From DAIMFL01 sp964372215 (GTDB lineage Bacteria; Pseudomonadota; Alphaproteobacteria; Dongiales; Dongiaceae), in contig CAYJQC010000028.1 in assembly GCA_964372215.1 (NCBI GenBank), positions 1-54,181 on the forward strand: DNA of 54,181 nucleotides, written 5' to 3'. A program made the translations under genes and the position numbers. The notes beneath the pieces were generated by a model. That model was not told where the DNA came from and did not search any database. It saw only the letters and a program-made list of their open reading frames with translations. This document shows positions 1 to 7,951 of this stretch, one piece after another (the stretch's first letter is position 1; each line of letters begins with the position of its first letter).

Positions 1-46
1 CCGAGACCAAAAGCCTTGGCAAATCGCTTGACCGACAACACAGTCG

Positions 47-139
47 CTCTCCCGTGTCGCGGGAGAGGGTCGACGACGCATATCTTGCCCCCTCGCCCGC
101 GCAGCGGGAGAGGGAGGGGCCCATCGCGTCAGCGATGGG
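47..139. repeat. Intergenic palindromic repeats downstream of the beta-oxidation operon
   Basis: Two hairpins are visible. CTCTCCCG at 47-54 pairs with CGGGAGAG at 60-67 across a 5-nt loop, and CCCATCGC at 120-127 pairs with GCGATGGG at 132-139. Between them lies a C/G-rich stretch of the CCCTCGCCCG...GGGAGAGGG type, which resembles REP-like intergenic elements common in proteobacteria. The block lies just after the stop of the minus-strand operon and could act as a transcription end, but neither hairpin is followed by a clear T run on either strand. Confidence 0.5.
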
Positions 140-165
140 AGGGTGAGGGTGCGAGCGGCACATTC

Positions 166-2493
166 TCAGTTCCTCAACGGCTTGCCGGTATCGAGCATGT
201 GCTCGATCCGGGCCAATGACGGCGGCGTGCGGACGAGGCGCATGAAGGCGTCGCGCTCGAGCGCCAGGATCTGGTCCTCGGTGGTTTCCTCGGTGATGTC
301 GGCCTTGCCGCCGGACAGCACGTCGGCCAGGGCCAGCGACACCGTGCGGTCGTGCGGCAGCGCCTTGCCCTGCATCACGAAGCCGTCGACCGCCAGGGCG
401 AGCGCGGTCTTGGCGGTCGGGCCGGGCAGGGTGAAGGTCGGCGGCTGCGGCGGCGCGTAGTCCTTGGCCAATTCGAGCACGCGGGCCTTGGCGTCGGCCA
501 GCAGGCGCTCGCGGTTCATGGTGACGCCGTCCTTGGGACGCAGGAACATCAGCTCGCGCGCCTCCGGCGCCGAGCGCGACACCTTGGCGAGGCTGAGGGT
601 CTCGAAGGCCTGGGCGATCGGCGGCATCGGCCCGCCCGGTCGCTTCGGGTTGGCGCTGGCGCGGGCCAGCATCTCCTTGCAGCCGCCCCAGCCCGGCACC
701 ACGCCGACGCCGACCTCGACCAGGCCCATGTAGGTCTCGGCATGGGCCTGGATCGCGTCGCAATGGAGCAGCACCTCGCAGCCGCCGCCGAGCGCCAGGC
801 CGGACGGCGCGCCGACGATCGGGAACGGCGCGTATTTCAGCTTCTTGTAGGTCGACTGGCCCTGGCCGACCAGGTCCTCGATCATCGGCCACAAGGCGAC
901 GTTGGCGGCGAACAGCGCCAGGCCGATATTGGCGCCGACCGAGAAGTTGTCCGCCTCGTTGTGGACCACCAAGCCCTTCATGCCCTTGCCCACGATGTCG
1001 ACCGCCTTGCCGATCAGCGCCAGGCTGTCGGGGTCGAGGGCGTTCATCTTGGAATGGAACTCGAGGCAGGCGACGCCGTCGCCGATGTCCCACAGGCTGG
1101 CGGAGCCGTTCTTCGCCAGCGGCTTCGACGCCAGCTTGATGTCGGACAGCAGCAGTACGCCGGGCGCGCGCGGCTCGTCGGCATAGCCGCCGGCGGTGGT
1201 CAGGTATTGCGGCCTGCCGTTCTCGACCCGGTAGAAGCCGCCGGCCGCCGCGGCCTTGGTCAGGAGCGGCGGCACGTCGCGCTGCTCTGCGGCGAGCCGC
1301 TCGGCAAACCAGTGGGCGCCTAGCCGGTCGATCATCTGGAACGGCCCGTGCTTCCAGTTGAAGCCGAGGCGCATGGCGCGGTCGACCGCGACCACGTCGT
1401 CGGCGATCTCCGGCACCAGGCCGGCCGCGTAGGAGAGCGTGTCGGCGAGCACGCGCCAGGCGTACTTGCCGCCCTTGTCGGGATGCTCGACCAGGGCGCG
1501 CAGGCCGGCCTTGGCCGCATCGGCGCTCTCCAACCGCGGGCGGTCGGCGGTGCGGTAGCTGCCGGTAGACAGGTCGACCGCCTCCTTGACCCGCTTGCCG
1601 CCCTCGGTGTTGAGCCGATAGAACCCGCCCTTGCCCTTCCGGCCGGTGTAGCCGTCGGCGATCATCTTCGCCATCAGGGGCTGGTCGCGCCGCACCTTGT
1701 GATAGGCGTCGCCCTTGGCCAGCGACGCGGTCAGCGAGCGGTCGACATGGGGCATCAGGTCGAGGCCGACCAGATCCAGCAGCCCGAACACGCCGGTCTT
1801 GGGAATCCCCATCGGGCGGCCGACGATGGCGTCGGCCTCCTCGACGGAGAGGCCCATCTCCTGCGCGCCGACCACCGCCGCCTGCATCCAGAAGGCGCCG
1901 ATGCGGTTGGCGACGAAGCCCGGAGTGTCCTTGCACACCACCACGCCCTTGCCGAGCTTCAGATCGGCGAAGGCGGTCATGGTCTGGACCGCGTCCTTGC
2001 GCGTCTTCGGCCCGGCGACGATCTCGAGCAGCCGCATGTAGCGCGGCGGGTTGAAGAAATGGGTGATCAGGAAGTCCTTGGCGAAGCCGGCGCTCATGCC
2101 CTCGACCAGGCGGCCGAGGGGAATCGTCGAGGTGTTGGAGGAGACGATCGAGCCCTTGGCTCGCGCCTTGTCGAGACTGGCGTAGAGCGCCTGCTTGACG
2201 CCGATGTCCTCCAGCACCGCTTCGACGATCCAGTCGACCTCGGCGAGGCCGGCGAGATCGTCCTCGATGTTGCCGGGCGTGATCAGGTCGGCGGTCTTGC
2301 GGTGCATCAAGGGCGCCGGATCGGTCTTCAGCAGGCGATCGATCGCCGACTTGGCGATCACCGAGCGATCGGGCGCATCCTTCGGCACGATGTCCAGCAG
2401 CAGGACCGGGATGCCGGCATTGGCGATATGGGCGGCGATGCCGCTGCCCATCACCCCGGCGCCGATGACGGCGGCGCGCTTGATCTCGCTCAT
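166..2493 (-). CDS. Bifunctional 3-hydroxyacyl-CoA dehydrogenase / enoyl-CoA hydratase
   Basis: 775-residue beta-oxidation enzyme that hydrates enoyl-CoA and oxidises 3-hydroxyacyl-CoA. The N-terminal NAD-binding fold starts at once (IGAGVMGSGIAAHIANAG), followed by the catalytic His stretch THFFNPPRYMRLLEIV and the dehydrogenase C-domains. The crotonase domain occupies roughly the second half: its oxyanion-hole region is SGLALGGGCEVLLHCDA and EVGVGVVPGWGG holds the catalytic Glu region. This dehydrogenase-first order is the reverse of E. coli FadB and matches the Bacillus FadN-type architecture, so it is a known arrangement and not a rearrangement here. The start ATG overlaps the thiolase stop by 4 bases (ATGA), indicating translational coupling. 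It is the last gene of a three-gene operon with the ligase and thiolase upstream. Confidence 0.93.
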   Translation of the reverse strand: MSEIKRAAVIGAGVMGSGIAAHIANAGIPVLLLDIVPKDAPDRSVIAKSAIDRLLKTDPAPLMHRKTADLITPGNIEDDLAGLAEVDWIVEAVLEDIGVKQALYASLDKARAKGSIVSSNTSTIPLGRLVEGMSAGFAKDFLITHFFNPPRYMRLLEIVAGPKTRKDAVQTMTAFADLKLGKGVVVCKDTPGFVANRIGAFWMQAAVVGAQEMGLSVEEADAIVGRPMGIPKTGVFGLLDLVGLDLMPHVDRSLTASLAKGDAYHKVRRDQPLMAKMIADGYTGRKGKGGFYRLNTEGGKRVKEAVDLSTGSYRTADRPRLESADAAKAGLRALVEHPDKGGKYAWRVLADTLSYAAGLVPEIADDVVAVDRAMRLGFNWKHGPFQMIDRLGAHWFAERLAAEQRDVPPLLTKAAAAGGFYRVENGRPQYLTTAGGYADEPRAPGVLLLSDIKLASKPLAKNGSASLWDIGDGVACLEFHSKMNALDPDSLALIGKAVDIVGKGMKGLVVHNEADNFSVGANIGLALFAANVALWPMIEDLVGQGQSTYKKLKYAPFPIVGAPSGLALGGGCEVLLHCDAIQAHAETYMGLVEVGVGVVPGWGGCKEMLARASANPKRPGGPMPPIAQAFETLSLAKVSRSAPEARELMFLRPKDGVTMNRERLLADAKARVLELAKDYAPPQPPTFTLPGPTAKTALALAVDGFVMQGKALPHDRTVSLALADVLSGGKADITEETTEDQILALERDAFMRLVRTPPSLARIEHMLDTGKPLRN

Positions 2494-3626
2494 GCGGCCT
2501 CCAGGATCGTCGCGATCCCCTGGCCGCCGCCGATGCACTGGGTGGCCAGCGCAAGACCCTTGCCTTCGCGCTTCAACAGCGAAGCGGCCTTGCCGGTGAT
2601 GCGCGCGCCGGTGGCGCCGAGCGGATGGCCGAGCGCGATGGCGCCGCCGTCGATGTTGGTGCGGGCGAGGTCGAGCTGGAGGTCGCGGGCGACCGCCAGC
2701 GACTGCGAGGCGAAGGCCTCGTTCAGTTCGATGATGTCGATGTCCTTGATCTTGAGCTTGGCGCGCTCGAGCGCCTTCTTGGTGGCGCCGACCGGACCGA
2801 TGCCCATGATCTCCGGCGCGCAGCCGGAGACCGCGATGCTGCGGATGCGGGCGAGCGGCGTCAAGCCGTGCGCCTTGGCATACTCCTCGGAGACCACCAG
2901 GGTCGCCGCGGCGCCGTCGGTCAGCGGCGACGAGGTGCCGGCGGTGACCGAGCCGTTTGCGTCGAAGGCGGGCTTCAGCTGGGCCAGGCTGGCGGTACTG
3001 CTGTCGGCCCGGATGCAGCCGTCCTCCGCGACCACGTCGTTGCCGCTGCCGACCGACACGATCTCGTCGGCCAGCCGGCCGGCCTTCTGCGCCGCCGCTG
3101 CGCGGCGGTGGCTCTCGACCGCGAAGGCTTCCTGGTCGGCGCGCGGGATGCCGTATTTCTTCGCCACGTTCTCGGCGGTGACGCCCATCGAGACATAGGC
3201 CGCCGGGTAGCGCTCGGCGAGCCCGGGATGGGGCATCGGGTTGAAGCCCATGATTGGCACCCGGGTCATCGACTCGACGCCGGCGCACAGGAAGGCGTTG
3301 CCGGCGCCCATGGCGATGGCGCCGGCCGCGATGTGGATCGCGTGCATCGACGAGCCGCAGAAGCGGTTGACCGTGGCGCCGGCCACCGTGATCGGCAGCT
3401 CGGCCAGGAAGCCGATCAGCCGCGCCACGTTCAGGCCCTGCTCGCCCTCGGGAAAGGCGCAGCCGACCAGCAGGTCCTCGACGTCCTCGGGCGGCACGCC
3501 GGTGCGCTCGAGCACGGCGCGCACCGCCGCCGCGGCCAGGTCGTCCGGACGGACCCGGGCGAGCGCGCCCTTGGCGGCGAAATGGAACGGCGTGCGGGCA
3601 TAGCCGACGATGACGGCCTTGTTCAT
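2490..3626 (-). CDS. fadA: Acetyl-CoA C-acyltransferase (3-ketoacyl-CoA thiolase)
   Basis: 378 residues, slightly shorter than typical thiolases of about 390. It cleaves 3-ketoacyl-CoA with CoA to give acetyl-CoA and a shortened acyl-CoA. The acyl-accepting Cys is at about residue 90 in NRFCGSSMHAIH. The second catalytic set is near the end: GGAIALGHPLGATGAR with the catalytic His, and CIGGGQGIA with the second Cys. It is the middle gene of the operon and overlaps both neighbours by 4 bases. Co-transcription with the hydroxyacyl-CoA dehydrogenase and acyl-CoA ligase points to fatty-acid degradation; the sequence alone does not exclude an acetoacetyl-CoA biosynthetic role. The symbol is by analogy. 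Confidence 0.92.
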   Translation of the reverse strand: MNKAVIVGYARTPFHFAAKGALARVRPDDLAAAAVRAVLERTGVPPEDVEDLLVGCAFPEGEQGLNVARLIGFLAELPITVAGATVNRFCGSSMHAIHIAAGAIAMGAGNAFLCAGVESMTRVPIMGFNPMPHPGLAERYPAAYVSMGVTAENVAKKYGIPRADQEAFAVESHRRAAAAQKAGRLADEIVSVGSGNDVVAEDGCIRADSSTASLAQLKPAFDANGSVTAGTSSPLTDGAAATLVVSEEYAKAHGLTPLARIRSIAVSGCAPEIMGIGPVGATKKALERAKLKIKDIDIIELNEAFASQSLAVARDLQLDLARTNIDGGAIALGHPLGATGARITGKAASLLKREGKGLALATQCIGGGQGIATILEAA

Positions 3627-5380
3627 GATTCATGGCTCCTGGCGTTGCCGGCCCGTTGCTGGGCAGCATGGTGCTCGGCGACGAGCTGGGTCTTCAGGAT
3701 CTTGCCGACCGCGGATTTCGGCAGCTCGTCCCTGAACTCGATGATCTTGGGAAGCTCGATGGTGGACAGCCGCTCGGCGAGAAAGGCGCCCAGCGACTCG
3801 GCGGTCAGTGTGGCATCCGGCAGGCGCTTCACCACCGCCTTCACGGTCTCGCCGCGATAGGCGTCGGGCACGCCGAACACGGCGCATTCCGCAACGTCGG
3901 GATGGGCGTAGATGGCTTCTTCCACCATGCGCGGATAGACCTTAAAGCCGCCGGCGTTGATCATTTCCTTGAGCCGGTCGGTGATGAAGAGGTAGCCGTC
4001 CTCGTCGATATGGCCGACATCGCCGGTATGCAGACGGCCGTCGATCAGCACCTCGGCGGTGGCGTCGGGCCGCTTCCAGTAGCCGGTCATGACCTGTGGC
4101 CCGCTGATGCAGATCTCGCCCTTCTCGCCGATCGGAACCGGATGGCGCGGCGGATCGGGCTGCAGGATCTCGACCGTGGTCCGGGGATAGGGCAGGCCGA
4201 CCGAGCCCGGCTTGCGCTCGCCCTCGACCGGGTTGCAGCAGGCCACCGGCGAACATTCCGACAGGCCGTAACCCTCGAGCACGCGGCAGCCGGTCCGGCG
4301 TTCGAACGTGTCGCGCACATCGGCCGGCAGCGGCGCGCCGCCGGAGACGCAGACCTTGAGCGACGACAGGTCGTAGCGCGCCAGGTCGGGGCAGGTGTTG
4401 ATCGCGTTCAGCAGGGTCGGCACCGCGGCCAGCGCGCTCGGCCGCTTGTCGTGGATGGTCTTCAGGAGCTGCTTCAGCTCGAAGCGCGGCAGCAGGATCA
4501 TCTCGCCGCCGCAGCGGATCGCCCAGTTCATCACCACGGTCATGGCGAAGACGTGGAACAGCGGCAGCACGCCGACGATGCTCTGGCCGCCGGTGTCGCT
4601 GCCGCCGAACCACAGGCTGGACTGCACCGCGTTGGCGTAGACATTGGCGTGGCTCAGCATGGCGCCCTTGGGCACGCCGGTGGTGCCGCCGGTATATTGC
4701 AGCACCGCCAGCGCCGCATGCGGATCGATCGCCGGCGGCTGCACCGCGCCATCATTGTCGACGAGGTCGCGAAAGCTCAGGTGATGGTCGTCGCGCGGCC
4801 AGCGCGCTATGTCCTTGCGCCGGGCGAACGGGAACAGCAGGCGCTGGGCGATCGGCAGCGCCTCGGCCATCGGGCAGACGATCACGGTCTCGAGGCGGGT
4901 GCGGCCGATCTGCGCCGAGACCTTGTGGCAGAGCACGGCGAGGTCGAGGGTCACCATCACGTCGGTTTCGGAATCCTCGATCTGCCGCGCGATCTCCGGC
5001 TCGGCATAGAGCGGGTTGAAGTTGACGACGGTGGCGCCGGCCTTGAGCGCGCCGAAATACAGGATCACCGAATAGGGGCAGTTGGGCAGGAACAGCCCGA
5101 GCTTGGTGCCGGCGCCCAGGCCGCGGCTCTGCAGCCCCCTGGCGGCGCGATCGACCAGGGCGCCGATCTCGCCATAGCCAAAGCGCCGGCCCAGGAAGTC
5201 GATGCAGGGGCGGGCCGGGAAGGCGGTCACCGATTCGTCGAGCAGGCGCCAGACCGGCCCGGCCGGGATCTCGGCGTTCCAGTCGATGCCGGGCGGATAG
5301 GCCCGCAGCCACGGCCGGAAGCCCTGGCCCGCCGCCGGGGACCGGGTGGCGCGCTCGCCAGGGTCCTGCGCTAGCCCCAT
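3623..5380 (-). CDS. fadD: Long-chain fatty-acid--CoA ligase (AMP-forming)
   Basis: Adenylate-forming enzyme of about 585 residues that activates fatty acids to acyl-CoA with ATP. The P-loop-like motif is QYTGGTTGVPKGAMLSHANV, the second conserved motif is EGYGLSECSPV, and the hinge region is LHTGDVGHIDEDGYLFITDRLKEM. The C-terminal subdomain carries the catalytic Lys in KSAVGKILKTQL. The ATG at 5378-5380 is preferred because GGAAGGAAGC lies directly upstream; an in-frame GTG at 5407 would add 9 residues. It is the first gene of the operon and its stop overlaps the thiolase start by 4 bases. Substrate chain length cannot be read from sequence. Confidence 0.9.
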   Translation of the reverse strand: MGLAQDPGERATRSPAAGQGFRPWLRAYPPGIDWNAEIPAGPVWRLLDESVTAFPARPCIDFLGRRFGYGEIGALVDRAARGLQSRGLGAGTKLGLFLPNCPYSVILYFGALKAGATVVNFNPLYAEPEIARQIEDSETDVMVTLDLAVLCHKVSAQIGRTRLETVIVCPMAEALPIAQRLLFPFARRKDIARWPRDDHHLSFRDLVDNDGAVQPPAIDPHAALAVLQYTGGTTGVPKGAMLSHANVYANAVQSSLWFGGSDTGGQSIVGVLPLFHVFAMTVVMNWAIRCGGEMILLPRFELKQLLKTIHDKRPSALAAVPTLLNAINTCPDLARYDLSSLKVCVSGGAPLPADVRDTFERRTGCRVLEGYGLSECSPVACCNPVEGERKPGSVGLPYPRTTVEILQPDPPRHPVPIGEKGEICISGPQVMTGYWKRPDATAEVLIDGRLHTGDVGHIDEDGYLFITDRLKEMINAGGFKVYPRMVEEAIYAHPDVAECAVFGVPDAYRGETVKAVVKRLPDATLTAESLGAFLAERLSTIELPKIIEFRDELPKSAVGKILKTQLVAEHHAAQQRAGNARSHES

Positions 5381-5598
5381 GCTTCCTTCCGCCGCGTCGA
5401 TCGCCACGCCCGCTCACCCTTGCATTCGGGCTGCCGTCACCCGACCAATATGGTTAACGCGCCGTCAGTATGCGAGCCTACCCGAGAATTTTCCGTTAAG
5501 AGCCAGAACGGTAGGGCGCGATCCTATGGCAGCCACGCCTTGCCACATGTTTCGGAACTTCGCCACAAGGTAGAATGTGACGGAGGTCAAAGGGGCCG

Positions 5599-5606
5599 GA
5601 ATCGGG
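5599..5606. repeat. Left target-site duplication GAATCGGG
   Basis: The 8 bases GAATCGGG lie immediately outside the left terminal repeat. The identical octamer lies immediately outside the right repeat at 7907-7914. Exact adjacency on both sides marks the insertion point of the element between them. An 8- to 9-bp duplication is the usual product of IS1-family transposition. Confidence 0.9.
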
Positions 5607-5628
5607 GGTAGTGTCTCAGTTTCAAATC
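5607..5628 (+). repeat. Left terminal inverted repeat of the transposon
   Basis: These 22 bases start GGTA and contain GTGTCTCAGTTTCAAATC. They are the exact reverse complement of 7885-7906, and similarity stops at the inner edge. The repeat would be the transposase recognition end. Confidence 0.92.
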
Positions 5629-5689
5629 AGGCCATTGGCCCCACCCCCAATCCCCGGCATGGCGACTCGGCTCTCCGGCGGGTATTCTC

Positions 5690-6562
5690 ATGACTGACCT
5701 AATGCAGCTTCTAGCGCTATGGGGGGCAGCCGTGCCGGATTCCGAGGTCTTCCATTTTGATGAGAGCAGACCGAATTTTGAAGTCTACGCTCATGAAAAC
5801 GGGTTTCGGTATTGGTTGGCCTCTGACCTGATGGAATTGCTCGACTATAGCAGCATGGGGCCAATTCTTAACGCTGTTCAGAAGGCTATTGCCGCATGTG
5901 CTGCACTTGGAGTCCAAATCCAGGACAATTTCAAAGAAACCCAGACTGCAAGCGGTGGCCGGGATTGGTGCCTTTCTCGGTTTGCCTGCTATCTGACCGT
6001 GATGAACGGGGACGTAAAGAATCCCAGAGTTGCGCAAGCGCAAGCTTATTTCATCACACTCGCGGAAGCATTTCGGCAGTATATCCAGAAGGCAGAGGGT
6101 GTTGAGCGGGTTTTGATCCGCGGCGAGGTTTCTGAGCGTGAGAAGGCTTTAAGCGCAACAGCTTCGATGCATGGCGTGGAGAATTATCCGTTCTTCCAGA
6201 ACGCCGGGTATCGGGGAATGTACAACATGGATTTGAAGCAGATACGCCGCATGAAGGGCCTGCCAGAGGGCCGCAGCCCGCTGGATTTCATGGGCAAGAC
6301 CGAACTCGCGGCAAATCTCTTTCGTCTGACCCAGACGGAAGAGAAGATTCGCAATGAGGATATCCGCGGCCAGCGACCGCTTGAACGAGCGGCGGAGAAT
6401 GTTGGGAAAGAGGTCCGCCAAACGATGCTTCGAATCAGTGGCACTCGGCCTGAGGCGCTGCCCGCATCCGAAGATCTGCAGAAGGTCAAGAGCGGGCTGA
6501 AAAGGGCGGGCAAGGAGTTTGCGAAGCTGGACGGGCCAAAGAAGCGGAATCCAACTCAATAG
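5690..6562 (+). CDS. dinD: DNA damage-inducible protein D (DinD), transposon cargo
   Basis: 290 residues resembling E. coli DinD along the length. The N-terminal BRO/antirepressor-like domain (about residues 20-140) includes SRFACYLTVMNGD. The DinD-specific C-terminal part includes FFQNAGYRGMYNMDLKQIR, MGKTELAANLFRLTQTEEK and VGKEVRQTMLRISGTRPEALP. E. coli DinD is SOS-induced and inhibits RecA filament activity in vitro. No alphaproteobacterial LexA site (GTTC-N7-GTTC or its inverse) is visible in the 61 bases between the terminal repeat and the ATG, so control may differ. A good ribosome binding site is also lacking. Codon usage is less GC-biased than in neighbours, consistent with transfer. 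The stop lies 10 bases from the convergent transposase fragment. Confidence 0.88.
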   Translation: MTDLMQLLALWGAAVPDSEVFHFDESRPNFEVYAHENGFRYWLASDLMELLDYSSMGPILNAVQKAIAACAALGVQIQDNFKETQTASGGRDWCLSRFACYLTVMNGDVKNPRVAQAQAYFITLAEAFRQYIQKAEGVERVLIRGEVSEREKALSATASMHGVENYPFFQNAGYRGMYNMDLKQIRRMKGLPEGRSPLDFMGKTELAANLFRLTQTEEKIRNEDIRGQRPLERAAENVGKEVRQTMLRISGTRPEALPASEDLQKVKSGLKRAGKEFAKLDGPKKRNPTQ

Positions 6563-6572
6563 CGGCTCTGTT

Positions 6573-6926
6573 CTACGCCGCCAGCGCGGCAATTTCTTCT
6601 AGCGACCAAACGTGATTGCTGACTCCCGCGGCCATCGCAGGGGTGACCCGCAGGCTCTTGTGGATGCGGGCGAAATTGTAGTGCATGAAATGCAGCGCTA
6701 TGGCGTGAGCGTGGTTCTCGACCTTCTTAGAGAAGCCATTCGTGAGCCGGGTGAACCGACGCATGGACATCCGCATCGTGAGGTTCTGCCGCTCGACGTA
6801 GGACGTGCTGACGTGTGCCGGATCGGGATTGCCCTCAATCCATTCCATTTTTGGGCGGCCAGTGCTATAAATCCCCGCGCCCGATCTGCAAAGACCGGGC
6901 GCGGGTTGTGTGGCGATGTTGATCAT
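6573..6926 (-). pseudogene. IS1-family transposase, C-terminal remnant
   Basis: The reading frame ends in a clear IS1-family DDE transposase C-terminus: HVSTSYVERQNLTMRMSMRRF, TRLTNGFSKKVENHAHA, MHYNFARIHKSLRVTPAMAAGV. The Glu in SYVERQN corresponds to the last acidic residue of the DDE triad; the two catalytic Asp residues and the N-terminal DNA-binding part are absent. Recognisable similarity starts near base 6854. The first 20-odd codons upstream read over a hairpin (6874-6905) and do not look like transposase. At about 93 recognisable residues this is well under half of a normal IS1 transposase and should be inactive. It could be the relic of the original transposase or of a second, nested IS. 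Confidence 0.88.
6874..6905 (-). terminator. Hairpin, possible terminator of the minus-strand cargo genes
   Basis: CCCGCGCCCG at 6874-6883 pairs perfectly with CGGGCGCGGG at 6896-6905 across a 12-nt loop. Read on the minus strand the stem is followed by GGATTTAT, a weak T-containing tail. It lies 66 bases beyond the stop of the 159-codon minus-strand gene, so terminating that transcript is a reasonable role. Confidence 0.45.
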
Positions 6927-6970
6927 CTACCTCATGTACCACCCGCCCTTCTCAGGCCGTCTCAGCGGCC

Positions 6971-7450
6971 TTAGTCCATCTGGTTAGCGTTACGGGACGC
7001 CGGGGCCGCCACAGCCCCGGTTTCTCCTTCCGGAGAACTTATCGGCATGGTGTAAAGGCTGCCGCGCTTCTTTAGGCGGCCCTGCTTCACCATTCGCCAC
7101 AATGTCGGCCGCACATTGTCGGCCGTGAACTTCGGCTTCCAGCGTTCACGTATAATGCGGATCAGTTCCGCACTATCCGCGCCTTTCCGGCCCTGCGCCT
7201 TTGCTTCTCCCAAGATCGTCATTACCATCTGAGGAAGTGTCGGGCCGACCTCGGCACGGTGGTCGTCGTCTGCGCCGTTCGCTCTCGTTGCGCCGGCTGC
7301 CGGCTCGCTATATCGCTTCAAAACCCGTTCGGCCACGTCCAGTTCTTCTGCCTCAGCCTGCAACGCCGCAAGCTCTGCGTGAAGTTGTGCCGTCCGTTCC
7401 GCGATGGCGCGGCGGCGCTCAGCCATACGAGTCGTGGGGTGCGGTTCCAT
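6971..7450 (-). CDS. Hypothetical cargo protein with coiled coil and winged-helix-like C-terminus
   Basis: 159 residues, family not recognised. Residues about 8-50 are rich in Ala, Glu, Leu and Arg with heptad spacing (AERTAQLHAELAALQAEAEE), suggesting a coiled coil. A polar linker follows. Residues about 90-145 (DSAELIRIIRERWKP, VRPTLWRMVKQGRLKKRG, LYTMP) have the helix-helix-helix-wing pattern of a winged helix-turn-helix ending in a strand. A DNA-binding or regulatory role in the element is inference. It is oriented with the downstream transposase fragment and the 83-codon gene and ends just before a hairpin. Confidence 0.6.
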   Translation of the reverse strand: MEPHPTTRMAERRRAIAERTAQLHAELAALQAEAEELDVAERVLKRYSEPAAGATRANGADDDHRAEVGPTLPQMVMTILGEAKAQGRKGADSAELIRIIRERWKPKFTADNVRPTLWRMVKQGRLKKRGSLYTMPISSPEGETGAVAAPASRNANQMD

Positions 7451-7588
7451 GGTTGCTGTATGCCACGGCTCGGGTGGCTGCGCAACGGTGAAACGGGTTC
7501 ACAACTTCACAGGGGCGCCGGAATTCGTTCCCCGTTCGTGCTTTTGTGAAGCGAATCAACCCCTTAACTTGATAGGGGATTGACCCGG

Positions 7589-7840
7589 TTATTCCTTGTT
7601 TTTGTTGGTTTTCCACCGGGACTCGGCGGCCTTCTTGGCGATTTTCGTCCGTTGAGCGCTTGAAAGGGCGTCCGCCCGGGCCTTCCCGCCTTTTAGACCA
7701 CCCAGCCGTCCGAGCGCCACAGCGGCGGGATTCTTGCCGTTATCGGATGTAGCGTCGGCAGCCTCGCCGGTCGCGATATCGACCACCAGCTTGGCGAGCT
7801 GATTGGGATCGCGTGGGCGTTTCTTCATGGGTTTGACCAT
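7589..7840 (-). CDS. Small basic protein with GRLGGLKGG motif, transposon cargo
   Basis: 83 residues, ending in a Lys/Arg/Ala-rich helix (RTKIAKKAAESRWKTNKNKE). The middle holds NPAAVALGRLGGLKGGKARA, a signature of a widespread family of small bacterial proteins of unknown function that are sometimes loosely annotated as histone H1-like. The family opening KKRPRDPNQLAKLVVDIATGE is present, so the gene looks complete. ATG at 7840 or 7828 both fit. Nucleic-acid binding is plausible from charge but unproven. The ORF remains open upstream towards the right terminal repeat; that extension has no family similarity and was left out. Confidence 0.65.
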   Translation of the reverse strand: MVKPMKKRPRDPNQLAKLVVDIATGEAADATSDNGKNPAAVALGRLGGLKGGKARADALSSAQRTKIAKKAAESRWKTNKNKE

Positions 7841-7884
7841 GCTGAGAATATGGCATGGCACAGGGCCAGCCGCTACCGGCCTCG

Positions 7885-7906
7885 GATTTGAAACTGAGAC
7901 ACTACC
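7885..7906 (-). repeat. Right terminal inverted repeat of the transposon
   Basis: Exact 22-bp reverse complement of the left end at 5607-5628. It is followed directly by the second GAATCGGG copy at 7907-7914, which closes the target duplication. Confidence 0.92.
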
Positions 7907-7951
7907 GAATCGGGCGCCCTTCGTTCCACAGCGATGCCGGGAGTAGCACCG

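Larger units (their letters stand above)
5607..7906. mobile_element. 2.3-kb IS1-family-related transposon with cargo genes
   Basis: The element is 2,300 bp, bounded by 22-bp perfect terminal inverted repeats (5607-5628 and 7885-7906; inner part GTGTCTCAGTTTCAAATC) and flanked by 8-bp direct repeats GAATCGGG. The tips begin GGT, as in IS1. Inside are dinD on the plus strand, and on the minus strand a C-terminal IS1 transposase fragment, a 159-codon gene with a possible winged-helix end, and an 83-codon basic protein gene. Base composition is visibly less GC-rich than the flanks, especially across dinD. No full transposase is present, so the element should be non-autonomous and dependent on a transposase supplied elsewhere. 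Perfect repeats and an intact target duplication suggest a fairly recent insertion. It sits between the fatty-acid operon and a secreted-protein gene. Confidence 0.88.

Noticed and set aside
166..2493. Domain swap or fusion in the beta-oxidation enzyme
   Set aside because: The dehydrogenase-first order is a known family architecture (FadN type).
5629..5689. LexA box ahead of dinD
   Set aside because: No GTTC-N7-GTTC, GAAC-N7-GAAC or close variant found.
5607..7906. Composite transposon with two IS copies
   Set aside because: Only single 22-bp ends and one transposase fragment exist; no second IS copy borders the cargo.
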